Source: an uncultured Candidatus Saccharibacteria bacterium (GTDB taxonomy: Bacteria > Patescibacteriota > Saccharimonadia > Saccharimonadales > Saccharimonadaceae). Taken from it: a stretch of 46,898 bases of DNA. This document shows positions 1-7,629 of this stretch, one piece after another (position 1 is the stretch's first letter; every line of letters begins with the position of its first letter). The stretch spans positions 1-46,898 of the forward strand of contig CAMYUL010000006.1 of the NCBI GenBank assembly GCA_947302125.1, given 5' to 3'. The notes below the pieces were generated by a model. The model had not been told where the DNA came from and searched no databases. It saw only the letters and a list, made by a program, of their open reading frames with translations. The position numbers were made by a program, and so were the translations under genes.

Positions 1-65
1 CCAAGTGGTAAGGCAACGGGTTTTGGTCCCGTCATTCGCAGGTTCGATCCCTGCCGACCCAGCCA
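1..65 (+). tRNA. tRNA-Gln (UUG), 5'-truncated by the window edge
   Basis: These are the last 65 nt of the gene seen whole at 39218-39292. The anticodon arm (loop TTTTGGT, anticodon TTG), the T arm (GGTTCGATCC), the acceptor 3' strand and an encoded CCA are present. The first 10 nt, the 5' acceptor strand and the start of the D arm, lie outside the window. Confidence 0.95.
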
Positions 66-114
66 TGTTTTTTATTTAAACGGCTTGATAACCACTAACT
101 ACAAAGGAATATCT

Positions 115-891
115 ATGAACACAGTTATTGAGGCTAAAAACCTCACCAAAACTTATGGCAAAAAAGCTACTGCTTTTACTGCCCTAAAAGACATCAACTT
201 AAAAATCTACGAGGGTGAGTCCGTCGCCATCGTCGGTAAATCCGGCTCCGGCAAGTCTACCTTGATGCATCTTCTCGCCCTTCTCGACACCCCGACCAAA
301 GGTACGGTTCTCGTCGACGGCAAAGATTCCACCAAGTTATCAACCCGCGACCTAAACAAGCTCAGAAACGAGCGCTTCGGCTTCGTCTTCCAGCAGTTCT
401 TTATGAACACCAAAGACACGGTCTTAGAAAACGTCTTACTTCCGCTCAAGATCGCCAGAAAGTCCCGCAAAGAACGTAAGGTACTTGCAAACAGCGCCCT
501 AAAAATCGTCGATCTCGATTCTAAGGCCAGAAACAAAGCTACCGACCTCTCCGGCGGCCAGAAGCAGCGTGTTTGTATCGCCCGCGCCATCGTCAACAAT
601 CCTAAGATTATCTTCGCCGATGAGCCTACCGGCAACCTCGACTCTGCTACCGGCGACAAAATTACCGACTTATTGTTCGATCTCAACGAGAATCAAGGTG
701 TCACTCTTATCATTGTCACCCACGACGAAGATCTCGCTAAGCTTTGCAACCGCATCATTAGAATTTCCGATGGCAAAATCATTTCCGACCAGACCGTCAG
801 AAAAGATTCCAAGGCCAAGGCTAGCGCCCGCCACGAAGCAGAAGCTGCCCGCGTCAAAAAAGCCAACGAAAAGAAAGGAGGTAGAAAATGA
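115..891 (+). CDS. MacB/LolD-type ABC transporter ATP-binding protein
   Basis: This is the cytoplasmic ATPase of an ABC exporter of the MacB/LolD group, expected to power the permease encoded next to it. Visible motifs are Walker [10 protein letters not shown] (residues 41-49), the Q-loop near residue 90 (FVFQQ), signature LSGGQKQR (about 145-152), Walker B IIFADEP (Asp169-Glu170) and the H-loop His203. A charged Lys/Ala/Glu-rich tail follows the core, as in many Gram-positive members. I chose the ATG at 115 because AAAGGA lies 6 nt upstream. An in-frame TTG at 85 would add ten residues outside the domain and has no ribosome binding site. The stop overlaps the permease start by 4 nt (ATGA), so the pair is translationally coupled. 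No terminator separates it from the tRNA-Gln upstream. The substrate is unknown. An identical copy lies at 39342-40118. Confidence 0.93.
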   Translation: MNTVIEAKNLTKTYGKKATAFTALKDINLKIYEGESVAIVGKSGSGKSTLMHLLALLDTPTKGTVLVDGKDSTKLSTRDLNKLRNERFGFVFQQFFMNTKDTVLENVLLPLKIARKSRKERKVLANSALKIVDLDSKARNKATDLSGGQKQRVCIARAIVNNPKIIFADEPTGNLDSATGDKITDLLFDLNENQGVTLIIVTHDEDLAKLCNRIIRISDGKIISDQTVRKDSKAKASARHEAEAARVKKANEKKGGRK

Positions 892-2198
892 AATTAACCG
901 ATATTATTGCTACAGCAAACCACAACCTATTCCGCAGCAAAACCCGCTCTATTCTAACCATCGTCGCTATCTTTATCGGTAGCTTCACTATCATTATGAG
1001 CAACGCCATTAACTCCGGCGTTAATGACTATATCGACAAGCAGGTCGAAAGCGCTGGTGGCGACGGCTACCTAGAAATGATGCCAACCGCTATCGCCGAA
1101 AACGCCATGTCTGCCATTTCCGGCAATGGCGCCGTCGAGTACAAAGAAAATTCCGTTAGTGCCGCCGACCAGCCATACATCACTGACGAGCAGCTCGCCA
1201 AAGCTCGCACTATTGACGGCCTCGAGTCGATCGATGCACTCCACACTGCTAGTGTTGACTATATTGCCAGTACTCAAACCGACAAGAAATATAAGTTATT
1301 TAATCTCAACCTAGTTCCTCGCGGCGATATCCACTTTGATCTTTCCGCTGGCCGCAAGCCAGATCCAGAAAGCTCTGCCTACGAAATCGCCCTCACCGAA
1401 GATTTCGTCTCAATCCTCGGCTTTAAAGACAACGAAGACTCCATCGGTAAGACCATCACTCTTGCTGTGCCAAATACCATCGACTGCTACACAGCAGCCA
1501 CCCATTCCGAATGCCAGAGACTAGTTGATGCTACCGTTGTCGGCGTCCAGGCTCCAGGCGTTCTTGCCTCTGGCGGTCCACGCGCTAATATCGCACTCTT
1601 TGAGAAAGTTTACGATCTCGCTTCCGACGGTATGTCCAAGGAAACTAAGAATCGCGCTTATCAGGCCACCGCTCAAGTCGATCCTAAGCGTGTCGAAGAA
1701 ATCAAGGCCAAGCTCAAAGAGATCGGTCTCACCGCTATGACCATCGATGATCAGGTTGGCATGATCCGCACTTTCTTTGATGCTATCCTCGTTGTCTTCA
1801 ATATCTTTGGTGGTATCGCCCTTCTTGCTGCCGCTATCGGCATCATCAATACACTCTTCATGTCCGTTCAAGAACGTACCCGCGAAATCGGCCTCATGAA
1901 AGCCGTCGGTATGGGCAGTGGTAAAATCTTCCTCAGCTTCTCCACTGAAGCTATCTTGCTTGGCTTCTGGGGCTCCGTTCTCGGTATTGCAGTTTCTATG
2001 CTCATCGGCTACGGCCTCAACGCCCTTGCTCACGCTACCTTCTTAGCCGAACTCCCGACTTTCAATATCGTAATTTTCGAGCCAGCTAATATGCTAGTAA
2101 TCATTCTTATCATTATGATTATCGCTTTCATCGCTGGTACCGCTCCAGCTTTGCGCGCCGCTAAGAAGAATCCAATCGACGCTTTGCGTTACGAATAA
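888..2198 (+). CDS. MacB-like ABC transporter permease (FtsX domain)
   Basis: This is the membrane subunit of the exporter whose ATPase gene overlaps it by 4 nt. The 436-aa protein has one N-terminal membrane segment (about residues 20-42), a large extracytoplasmic domain of the MacB periplasmic-core type (about 45-285), and a C-terminal FtsX domain with three further segments (roughly 300-325, 350-380, 400-425). The cytoplasmic loop QERTREIGLMKAVG is the typical ATPase contact of this family, and the C-terminus ALRAAKKNPIDALRYE is the usual MacB ending. Family members export peptides, lipoproteins or signals. The substrate cannot be read from the sequence. A good AAGGAGG ribosome binding site lies inside the end of the ATPase gene. 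An identical copy lies at 40115-41425. Confidence 0.93.
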   Translation: MKLTDIIATANHNLFRSKTRSILTIVAIFIGSFTIIMSNAINSGVNDYIDKQVESAGGDGYLEMMPTAIAENAMSAISGNGAVEYKENSVSAADQPYITDEQLAKARTIDGLESIDALHTASVDYIASTQTDKKYKLFNLNLVPRGDIHFDLSAGRKPDPESSAYEIALTEDFVSILGFKDNEDSIGKTITLAVPNTIDCYTAATHSECQRLVDATVVGVQAPGVLASGGPRANIALFEKVYDLASDGMSKETKNRAYQATAQVDPKRVEEIKAKLKEIGLTAMTIDDQVGMIRTFFDAILVVFNIFGGIALLAAAIGIINTLFMSVQERTREIGLMKAVGMGSGKIFLSFSTEAILLGFWGSVLGIAVSMLIGYGLNALAHATFLAELPTFNIVIFEPANMLVIILIIMIIAFIAGTAPALRAAKKNPIDALRYE

Positions 2199-2200
2199 TT

Positions 2201-3448
2201 ATGAAATTTATCGAAGTTTCCTCTCCAGTTAAAATCGACAAACTTGTCCCCGGTGGACAGGGAATCGGTACTTTTACTGGAGAAGACCTCGACAAGAATG
2301 ACAAATCTCCAGAAAACATGCGCCTTTTGAGCCTTATTGGCAAGAAAGGCTTTTTCTGGAACGTACTCCCAGAAGAAATTGTCACTAAGTTTACGATTAC
2401 CAAAAATAAATCCCATTATTTTGAAGCTATCGCCGAAGAGATCACAAACCCTTCTTCGCATCGCGTCACGCCAAAGGATACCTGCTTCCTTTCCACTTCT
2501 CCTTGGCAAATCATGGATTATGACTACGAACTCGAGCAAAAAGCTAATTTGCTTCAAGAAATGTTCTCGCAGGCCGGCTTATCCTTAGCGACGGGTGGCG
2601 TCGCTGTAAAAACTGACGGTAATGACTTTTATTACCGCAACAAGATGGAATACTCCCTCTACTGGGACGTCGAAAACTCAGAGATCAGACTAGCCCAGCA
2701 CGCTCGCGGTTCTCACCGCAAAGTCCCATTAGTCACTTCTAGCATCGAACGTCCAGAAATTTTCAAGAAGGCTCAAGAAATTGTCGCCGAGCTAAATGCT
2801 AATCACGAAGAAGCCAGGAAATACCAATCGCTTCTGCTTCGCTGTGACAAATCCGGCAAAGTCGAAGGTGGACTCTTTGAAAACAAAAAGCCCCACCCTA
2901 AGTTTAATAATTTAGAAGACGAAATTCTCGGCCACAAGTATTCTTACTCACCAAATGGTTTCTTCCAGATCAATCTCCCGGTTTACGAGCTAGCTCTAAC
3001 GGAGATCAAAAGCTACATAGAAACCAACAATGTGCTCGACCTTTATTCTGGCGTCGGCACCATTGGCCTCTCCGTTGCCCGCGGCAAGCACCTCACTCTA
3101 GTCGAAAGCAACCGCGCCGCCTATGAAGAATTGGAAAAGAACTGCAAAGCGATAGGACCCGCCACCCCTTGTGCTGTCCTTTCTAACTCCGAAGACGCCT
3201 TAGAGTACATCGCTCCCGACCAAACCGTCATCCTCGATCCTCCTCGCGCCGGCTGCGACAAAAAACTCATCGAAAAGCTACTGGAAATAAAACCTCAACG
3301 CATCATTTATTTGTCATGTAATCCATCAACCCAGGCCCGCGATGTCAAACTCCTCGAAGAAAAGTATCAACTCATCAAAGTCACCCCATACAATTTCTTC
3401 CCACGCACTCCACATCTAGAGAATCTCGTCGTCCTAGACTTAAGATAG
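2201..3448 (+). CDS. TrmA/RlmD-family RNA (uracil-5-)-methyltransferase
   Basis: The predicted SAM-dependent methyltransferase makes 5-methyluridine in 23S rRNA or tRNA. The 415-aa protein has an N-terminal TRAM-like OB segment (VPGGQGIGTFTGE, about residues 14-26) and a C-terminal Rossmann methyltransferase domain. SAM-binding motif DLYSGVGTIG lies near 280, DPPRAGC near 345, and the nucleophile motif SCNPST contains Cys373. The segment that in RlmD carries a Cys cluster binding 4Fe-4S (usually CGGC before LQ) reads TCFLSTSPWQ here, with a single Cys near 95, so the Fe-S site appears lost. Which uridine is modified cannot be decided. It starts 2 nt after the permease stop and so probably shares its transcript. 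Two copies of a GC-rich motif lie inside it (2587-2605, 3149-3166). An identical copy lies at 41428-42675. Confidence 0.87.
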   Translation: MKFIEVSSPVKIDKLVPGGQGIGTFTGEDLDKNDKSPENMRLLSLIGKKGFFWNVLPEEIVTKFTITKNKSHYFEAIAEEITNPSSHRVTPKDTCFLSTSPWQIMDYDYELEQKANLLQEMFSQAGLSLATGGVAVKTDGNDFYYRNKMEYSLYWDVENSEIRLAQHARGSHRKVPLVTSSIERPEIFKKAQEIVAELNANHEEARKYQSLLLRCDKSGKVEGGLFENKKPHPKFNNLEDEILGHKYSYSPNGFFQINLPVYELALTEIKSYIETNNVLDLYSGVGTIGLSVARGKHLTLVESNRAAYEELEKNCKAIGPATPCAVLSNSEDALEYIAPDQTVILDPPRAGCDKKLIEKLLEIKPQRIIYLSCNPSTQARDVKLLEEKYQLIKVTPYNFFPRTPHLENLVVLDLR

Positions 3449-3465
3449 TGCGCAATATCTTATGC

Positions 3466-3471
3466 TATAAT
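3466..3471 (+). promoter_or_regulatory. Extended -10 promoter of gpsA, leaderless geometry
   Basis: TATAAT is preceded by TGC (TATGCTATAAT) and sits 6 nt before the ATG of gpsA, so transcription should start at or next to the start codon. No convincing -35 is seen at 17 nt, and the TG extension may compensate. The repeat copy is at 42693-42698. Confidence 0.7.
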
Positions 3472-3477
3472 TAAACT

Positions 3478-4341
3478 ATGAAGATTTGTTTTTTAGGTGC
3501 AGGCGCATTCGGCAAAGCTCTTGCCAAGGTTGCTGAATATAATGGTCACGAAGTCAGCTTCTACGACCCTATCGTTTTTCCAGAAATTGAGCTAGACACT
3601 GCCACACATGGCAAGGACCTAATTGTTTATGTTGCACCATCCGACAAAGCCGCAGAGCTCTTGCCAAATCTCGACAAAGAAACTCCGCTTATTTGCGCTA
3701 GCAAAGGGTTCTTGTCATTAAAGCCGTTTGAAGGTTTCAAGAATTTTTCCGCCCTGGCTGGGGCCGCTTTTTCCGAGCAAGTCATGGACACTCTCTCTGA
3801 CGACATAGAAGATAAGCCTTCGCTCAGACTCACCGCCAGCTCCGAACTTGCCGAAACTATTTTTAGCACCGAGCAAATTACTATCGAATATACCAAAGAC
3901 ACTTTAGGCATCCTACTTTGCGGCGCCATGAAGAATATCTATGCCATCGGCGCCGGTGCTTATTACGAGAATCAACTGCAAGAAAGCTGTGGCCCGACAA
4001 CTCCAACAGACCCAACGGACCAGAACTCGAGCCTTTCCGCCATCCTGCCATATTTAGAAACCGCCGCCGCCGAAACCCAAAAAATCCTAGAAGTAAACGG
4101 CGCCGACAAAAACACTCTCAAGCTTTCTTGCGGCGTGTCAGACTTAGTCTTAACTTGTACCGACAATTCTCGTAACTTCCGCTTCGGAAGATCCCTCATT
4201 ACCGGAGCCAAGGAAGACGCCGCCACCATCGAAGGTGTCAGCGCTATCAATAATTTAGAAAATTACCAAGAGTTTAAGATCCCTGACTCCGCCACGCTCA
4301 TAAAGGATATTATAGAAAAGGTCAAAAATGCCGTTAAATGA
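3478..4341 (+). CDS. gpsA: Glycerol-3-phosphate dehydrogenase, NAD(P)-dependent
   Basis: GpsA interconverts dihydroxyacetone phosphate and sn-glycerol 3-phosphate, the backbone of membrane phospholipids, in the cytoplasm. The 287-aa protein begins with the Rossmann motif GAGAFG (residues 7-12) and has ASKGF, the catalytic-lysine segment GAMKNIYAIGAG, and the C-terminal motif GVSDLVLTCTDNSRNFRFG typical of the family. It is about 40-50 residues shorter than the usual 330-340. The shortening falls in loops and the motifs remain. The start is fixed by the -10 box 6 nt upstream and the absence of a ribosome binding site. The last 14 nt overlap the helicase gene, suggesting coupling. An identical copy lies at 42705-43568. 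Confidence 0.9.
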   Translation: MKICFLGAGAFGKALAKVAEYNGHEVSFYDPIVFPEIELDTATHGKDLIVYVAPSDKAAELLPNLDKETPLICASKGFLSLKPFEGFKNFSALAGAAFSEQVMDTLSDDIEDKPSLRLTASSELAETIFSTEQITIEYTKDTLGILLCGAMKNIYAIGAGAYYENQLQESCGPTTPTDPTDQNSSLSAILPYLETAAAETQKILEVNGADKNTLKLSCGVSDLVLTCTDNSRNFRFGRSLITGAKEDAATIEGVSAINNLENYQEFKIPDSATLIKDIIEKVKNAVK

Positions 4342-7300
4342 AAAGCAAAAAGAAGCTGTCGAATACTTAGAGGGGCCTCTTCTAGTCTTAGCTGGGCCAG
4401 GTACCGGCAAGACCCAGTTGCTCTCATCTAAGGTCGAATATATTTTAAAAAACACTGACGCCACGCCAGAGTCTATTCTGTGTCTCACCTTTACCGAGAA
4501 CGGCGCCAGAAACATGCGCGAGCGCTTAAAATCTATCGTTGGCCCCGCCGCCGGCAAAGTCAATATTCACACTTACCACGCCTTCGGCTCTGACATCTTA
4601 GCCAAATACAAAAATTACGCCACCGAGTTTGATCGCAATCTCGACAGCAACATTGATTCTGTCGCGCAGTACAAGATTATTAAGAATATCCAGGATTCCC
4701 TAGACCCAATGGATATCATGCGCCGCGACAATGTCAGGGATATTATTGATACTATCGCTTCCGCCAAATCTGCTCGTCTCACTGGTAAGGATCTCGAAAA
4801 AATCGCTAAGGATAACCTCGAAACTACCAACATCCTAAATTCCGCCATCGACCCGCTCTTAAAGAAGATCGAGCGTGGTATGAAATTCGACATCGGCGTT
4901 AGCACGGTTTATGAGCCTATCCTAAAAATCCTAGTCGAGAATTCTTCAAGTAAGCCACTCGCCGGCAACATCGAGAAGGAAGCCAACCATCTCGCCCGCG
5001 AATTAAACCACATCATCGAGTCCGAGAAGGAAAAAGATAAGCCATCCATCTCCCCGCTTACTAGTTGGAAGACTAAGCGTTTCGAGCTCGACGAGAACGG
5101 CGACTTCCGCCTCAAAAACCGCATCGCCAATAAGAAGCTAGAAAGCCTCGCCAAAATTATGCAGGCTTACGAAACCAAACTCGAAGAAACCGGACTGTTT
5201 GACTTTGCTGACATGATTGAGCAGGCCATCAAGACCCTTCGCCAGGACCAAGGCTTCAAACTTACACTAGAAGAACAATATCAATACATCTTACTCGACG
5301 AGTTTCAGGATACTAACACCGCCCAGGCCGAGCTTATTTATGAACTCACCGATTATGAGCAGCCGATTATTATGGCTGTTGGTGACGACGATCAGGCCAT
5401 CTTTGCTTTCCAGGGCGCCAACGCTTCCAACCTTCTCGAGTTCCAGAATCATTACAATGCCAAGATCGTCACTTTGACCGAGAACTACCGTTCCGGTTCA
5501 CCAATTCTCGACACTTCATTCAAAATTCGCGAGCAAATCACCGAGAGCTTTGCCAAGGCTCACAATATTATCAAGCGCCTTTCTGCGAACAAAAACGACG
5601 CTACTCAGATTTCTCGTCACGAGTTCATCGAATCTTCTGCCGAGTACCATTTCATCGCCGAAGAAATCGCCAGCCTAATTAATTCCGGAGTTAGCCAGTC
5701 CGACATCGCTATCATCACTCCTAAGCATAAATACGTCACCAATCTTCTACCATATTTAAAATCTCATGAGAACATTAATATTTCTTACGAGAAGCGCGAC
5801 AACCTTTTTGAAGAGCCACACATCCATGAGCTTCTTGCTCTCTCCAAATTTATTTACGCCCTCAGCCAGAAACAGGACCCGTCTGACAAATTGCTAGAGA
5901 TTTTGTCTTTCCCATTTTTCAATTTAGCACCAGAATCTATCATTAAGGCTATCAACAAGCGTGACAAGAAAACTACCCTCGAGTTCTTACAACAATCCGA
6001 AGACGAAAGTTTGCAAAAACTCGCTAACTTCTTCACCATCCTTGTCGAAAAAAGCTTTGATAATCCACTTGAACTTTTCTTAGACAACTTAATCGGCACT
6101 ACGGAATATGAAACTGGTCAAAAATCCCCATTTCTAGATTTTTATACTCGTGATAATTCTTATAGCACTTTTGAGCTATACGAGAACCTCCATGTCTTGC
6201 GTGAGGCTATCAAAAAACATTCCAGCGCAGAAACTTCTACCTCGCAGAAAAAGACTTTAAAAGACTTAGTAGACTTTATTAATGATTATGAGTCTGCCGG
6301 CGAGCCGTTGATGAATACTAGCCCTTATCAGGATGCTGCCGACGCCGTACAAATTCTTACCGCACATAAGAGCAAGGGGCTCGAGTTTGATTATGTTTTC
6401 TTAGTTTCCACAGACGATCGCGCTTGGGGCAACGCCAAAGGCAATAATAACCTTCTTAGTCTTCCGCAAAACTTAATCGAAATCCGTCACACCGGCATTA
6501 CTGAAGACGAACGCCTCCGCCTCTTCTTTGTCGCTATTACTCGTGCCAAGACGCATCTTATCATGACTAATTCCATCAAAGATTTTTCCGACAAAGAGCC
6601 GGCCAGGCTCGAGTATCTCGCCGAGCACGAAGACGAGAAGAAAAACATCATCTCCCCATACTTACCAGAGGGCAGTCAAATCGTTGAAAAACATTACGAT
6701 AATCTCCCGGACGACAAAAAGCGCGCCGATCTCGTAAATTCCTGGCTAGCTAATTACTTGACCTTTGATGGCAATCTCAAAAACATCTTGTTAAAACGCC
6801 TAGAGAATTATAAGCTCACCGCCACCGACCTCACCTCATTCATTGACGTAGTTCATGCTGGCCCGCAAGAATTTTATAAGAGCCACATTCTTAATGCGCC
6901 AGAAGAATCTTTCTCCGAAACTCTCACCTTCGGCAACCTCATCCACGCCACCTTTGAGCAGGTCACTAATAACCACTTAACCGATGACGAAGCTCTAGCC
7001 TATTTTGAAAAGTCCGCCAATGAGGCCACCATCCCACCGGAACAACTTGACGAGATTATTAAGAAAGGCAAGTTTAGCCTAGAGAAGTCACTCGCAGAAT
7101 TTGGCAAGCTCTTACGCCACGACTCCGCCCGTGCCGAAGTTAATCTCTACCACGAACATTTAAGCCTAGACAACATCCCCCTCACTGGCAAAATCGACCA
7201 TATCGACATCAATGAAACTGATAAGATTATCGAAGTCTATGATTTCAAAACTTCCGGGTTCAAAGATTCTAAATGGACCTCTCACGCAACTTTGTATAAG

Positions 7301-7603
7301 TATATGTTGCAGCTTGAGTTCTATAAATTATTATTGAACCTCTCCCCAACTTACAATAAATATAAAGTGACCAAGGCGCACATCTTGTTCGTAGTCCCAG
7401 ACTCTACCGACTCCAAAGTTCACGACAAAGTTTATGAATATAACAACAAAGACGAGGAAGAATTAAGAGCCTTAATTCACGCAATCTATCCATTAATAAA
7501 ATCCTTAGACTTCGTCGAAGATCTAGAATTATTTATCCCAGCCGGCAAAACTAAGGGAATCAAAGATATTAAAGACTTTGTTGCAAAAATTCTTGCAAAA
7601 TAA
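4328..7603 (+). CDS. UvrD/PcrA-type helicase fused to a RecB-like nuclease
   Basis: This 1091-aa protein is a superfamily 1A DNA helicase with a C-terminal PD-(D/E)XK nuclease, the AddA/AdnA-like layout used in double-strand break processing. Helicase motifs are Q motif NEKQKEAV, Walker A AGPGTGKT (22-29), DEXX motif LLDEFQDT (about 321-328), GDDDQAIFAFQGA (about 351), ENYRSG (about 385), TAHKSKGLEFD (about 677) and RLFFVAITRAK (about 730). The nuclease domain shows FGNLIHATFE (about 866), GKIDHID (about 952), the catalytic YDFKT (about 969) and a distal QLEFYKLLL. It overlaps gpsA by 14 nt. A partner AddB/AdnB is not in the window. An alternative is a stand-alone UvrD-nuclease of the kind common in CPR genomes. 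An identical copy lies at 43555-46830. Confidence 0.92.
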   Translation: MPLNEKQKEAVEYLEGPLLVLAGPGTGKTQLLSSKVEYILKNTDATPESILCLTFTENGARNMRERLKSIVGPAAGKVNIHTYHAFGSDILAKYKNYATEFDRNLDSNIDSVAQYKIIKNIQDSLDPMDIMRRDNVRDIIDTIASAKSARLTGKDLEKIAKDNLETTNILNSAIDPLLKKIERGMKFDIGVSTVYEPILKILVENSSSKPLAGNIEKEANHLARELNHIIESEKEKDKPSISPLTSWKTKRFELDENGDFRLKNRIANKKLESLAKIMQAYETKLEETGLFDFADMIEQAIKTLRQDQGFKLTLEEQYQYILLDEFQDTNTAQAELIYELTDYEQPIIMAVGDDDQAIFAFQGANASNLLEFQNHYNAKIVTLTENYRSGSPILDTSFKIREQITESFAKAHNIIKRLSANKNDATQISRHEFIESSAEYHFIAEEIASLINSGVSQSDIAIITPKHKYVTNLLPYLKSHENINISYEKRDNLFEEPHIHELLALSKFIYALSQKQDPSDKLLEILSFPFFNLAPESIIKAINKRDKKTTLEFLQQSEDESLQKLANFFTILVEKSFDNPLELFLDNLIGTTEYETGQKSPFLDFYTRDNSYSTFELYENLHVLREAIKKHSSAETSTSQKKTLKDLVDFINDYESAGEPLMNTSPYQDAADAVQILTAHKSKGLEFDYVFLVSTDDRAWGNAKGNNNLLSLPQNLIEIRHTGITEDERLRLFFVAITRAKTHLIMTNSIKDFSDKEPARLEYLAEHEDEKKNIISPYLPEGSQIVEKHYDNLPDDKKRADLVNSWLANYLTFDGNLKNILLKRLENYKLTATDLTSFIDVVHAGPQEFYKSHILNAPEESFSETLTFGNLIHATFEQVTNNHLTDDEALAYFEKSANEATIPPEQLDEIIKKGKFSLEKSLAEFGKLLRHDSARAEVNLYHEHLSLDNIPLTGKIDHIDINETDKIIEVYDFKTSGFKDSKWTSHATLYKYMLQLEFYKLLLNLSPTYNKYKVTKAHILFVVPDSTDSKVHDKVYEYNNKDEEELRALIHAIYPLIKSLDFVEDLELFIPAGKTKGIKDIKDFVAKILAK

Positions 7604-7622
7604 AATCCGCTCATGCTATAAT
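7593..7622 (+). promoter_or_regulatory. Promoter of the surface-protein gene (TTGCAA - 18 - TATAAT)
   Basis: TTGCAA (7593-7598), an 18-nt spacer and TATAAT (7617-7622) are preceded by TG(C). The -10 ends 7 nt before the ATG at 7630, so the mRNA is probably leaderless. The -35 lies within the end of the helicase gene. Confidence 0.75.
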
Positions 7623-7629
7623 TATAACC

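Noticed and set aside
1521-2033. 170-codon open frame on the minus strand inside the permease gene
   Set aside because: It is the complement of a well-supported gene, has no ribosome binding site or promoter, and its product is a low-complexity acidic sequence.
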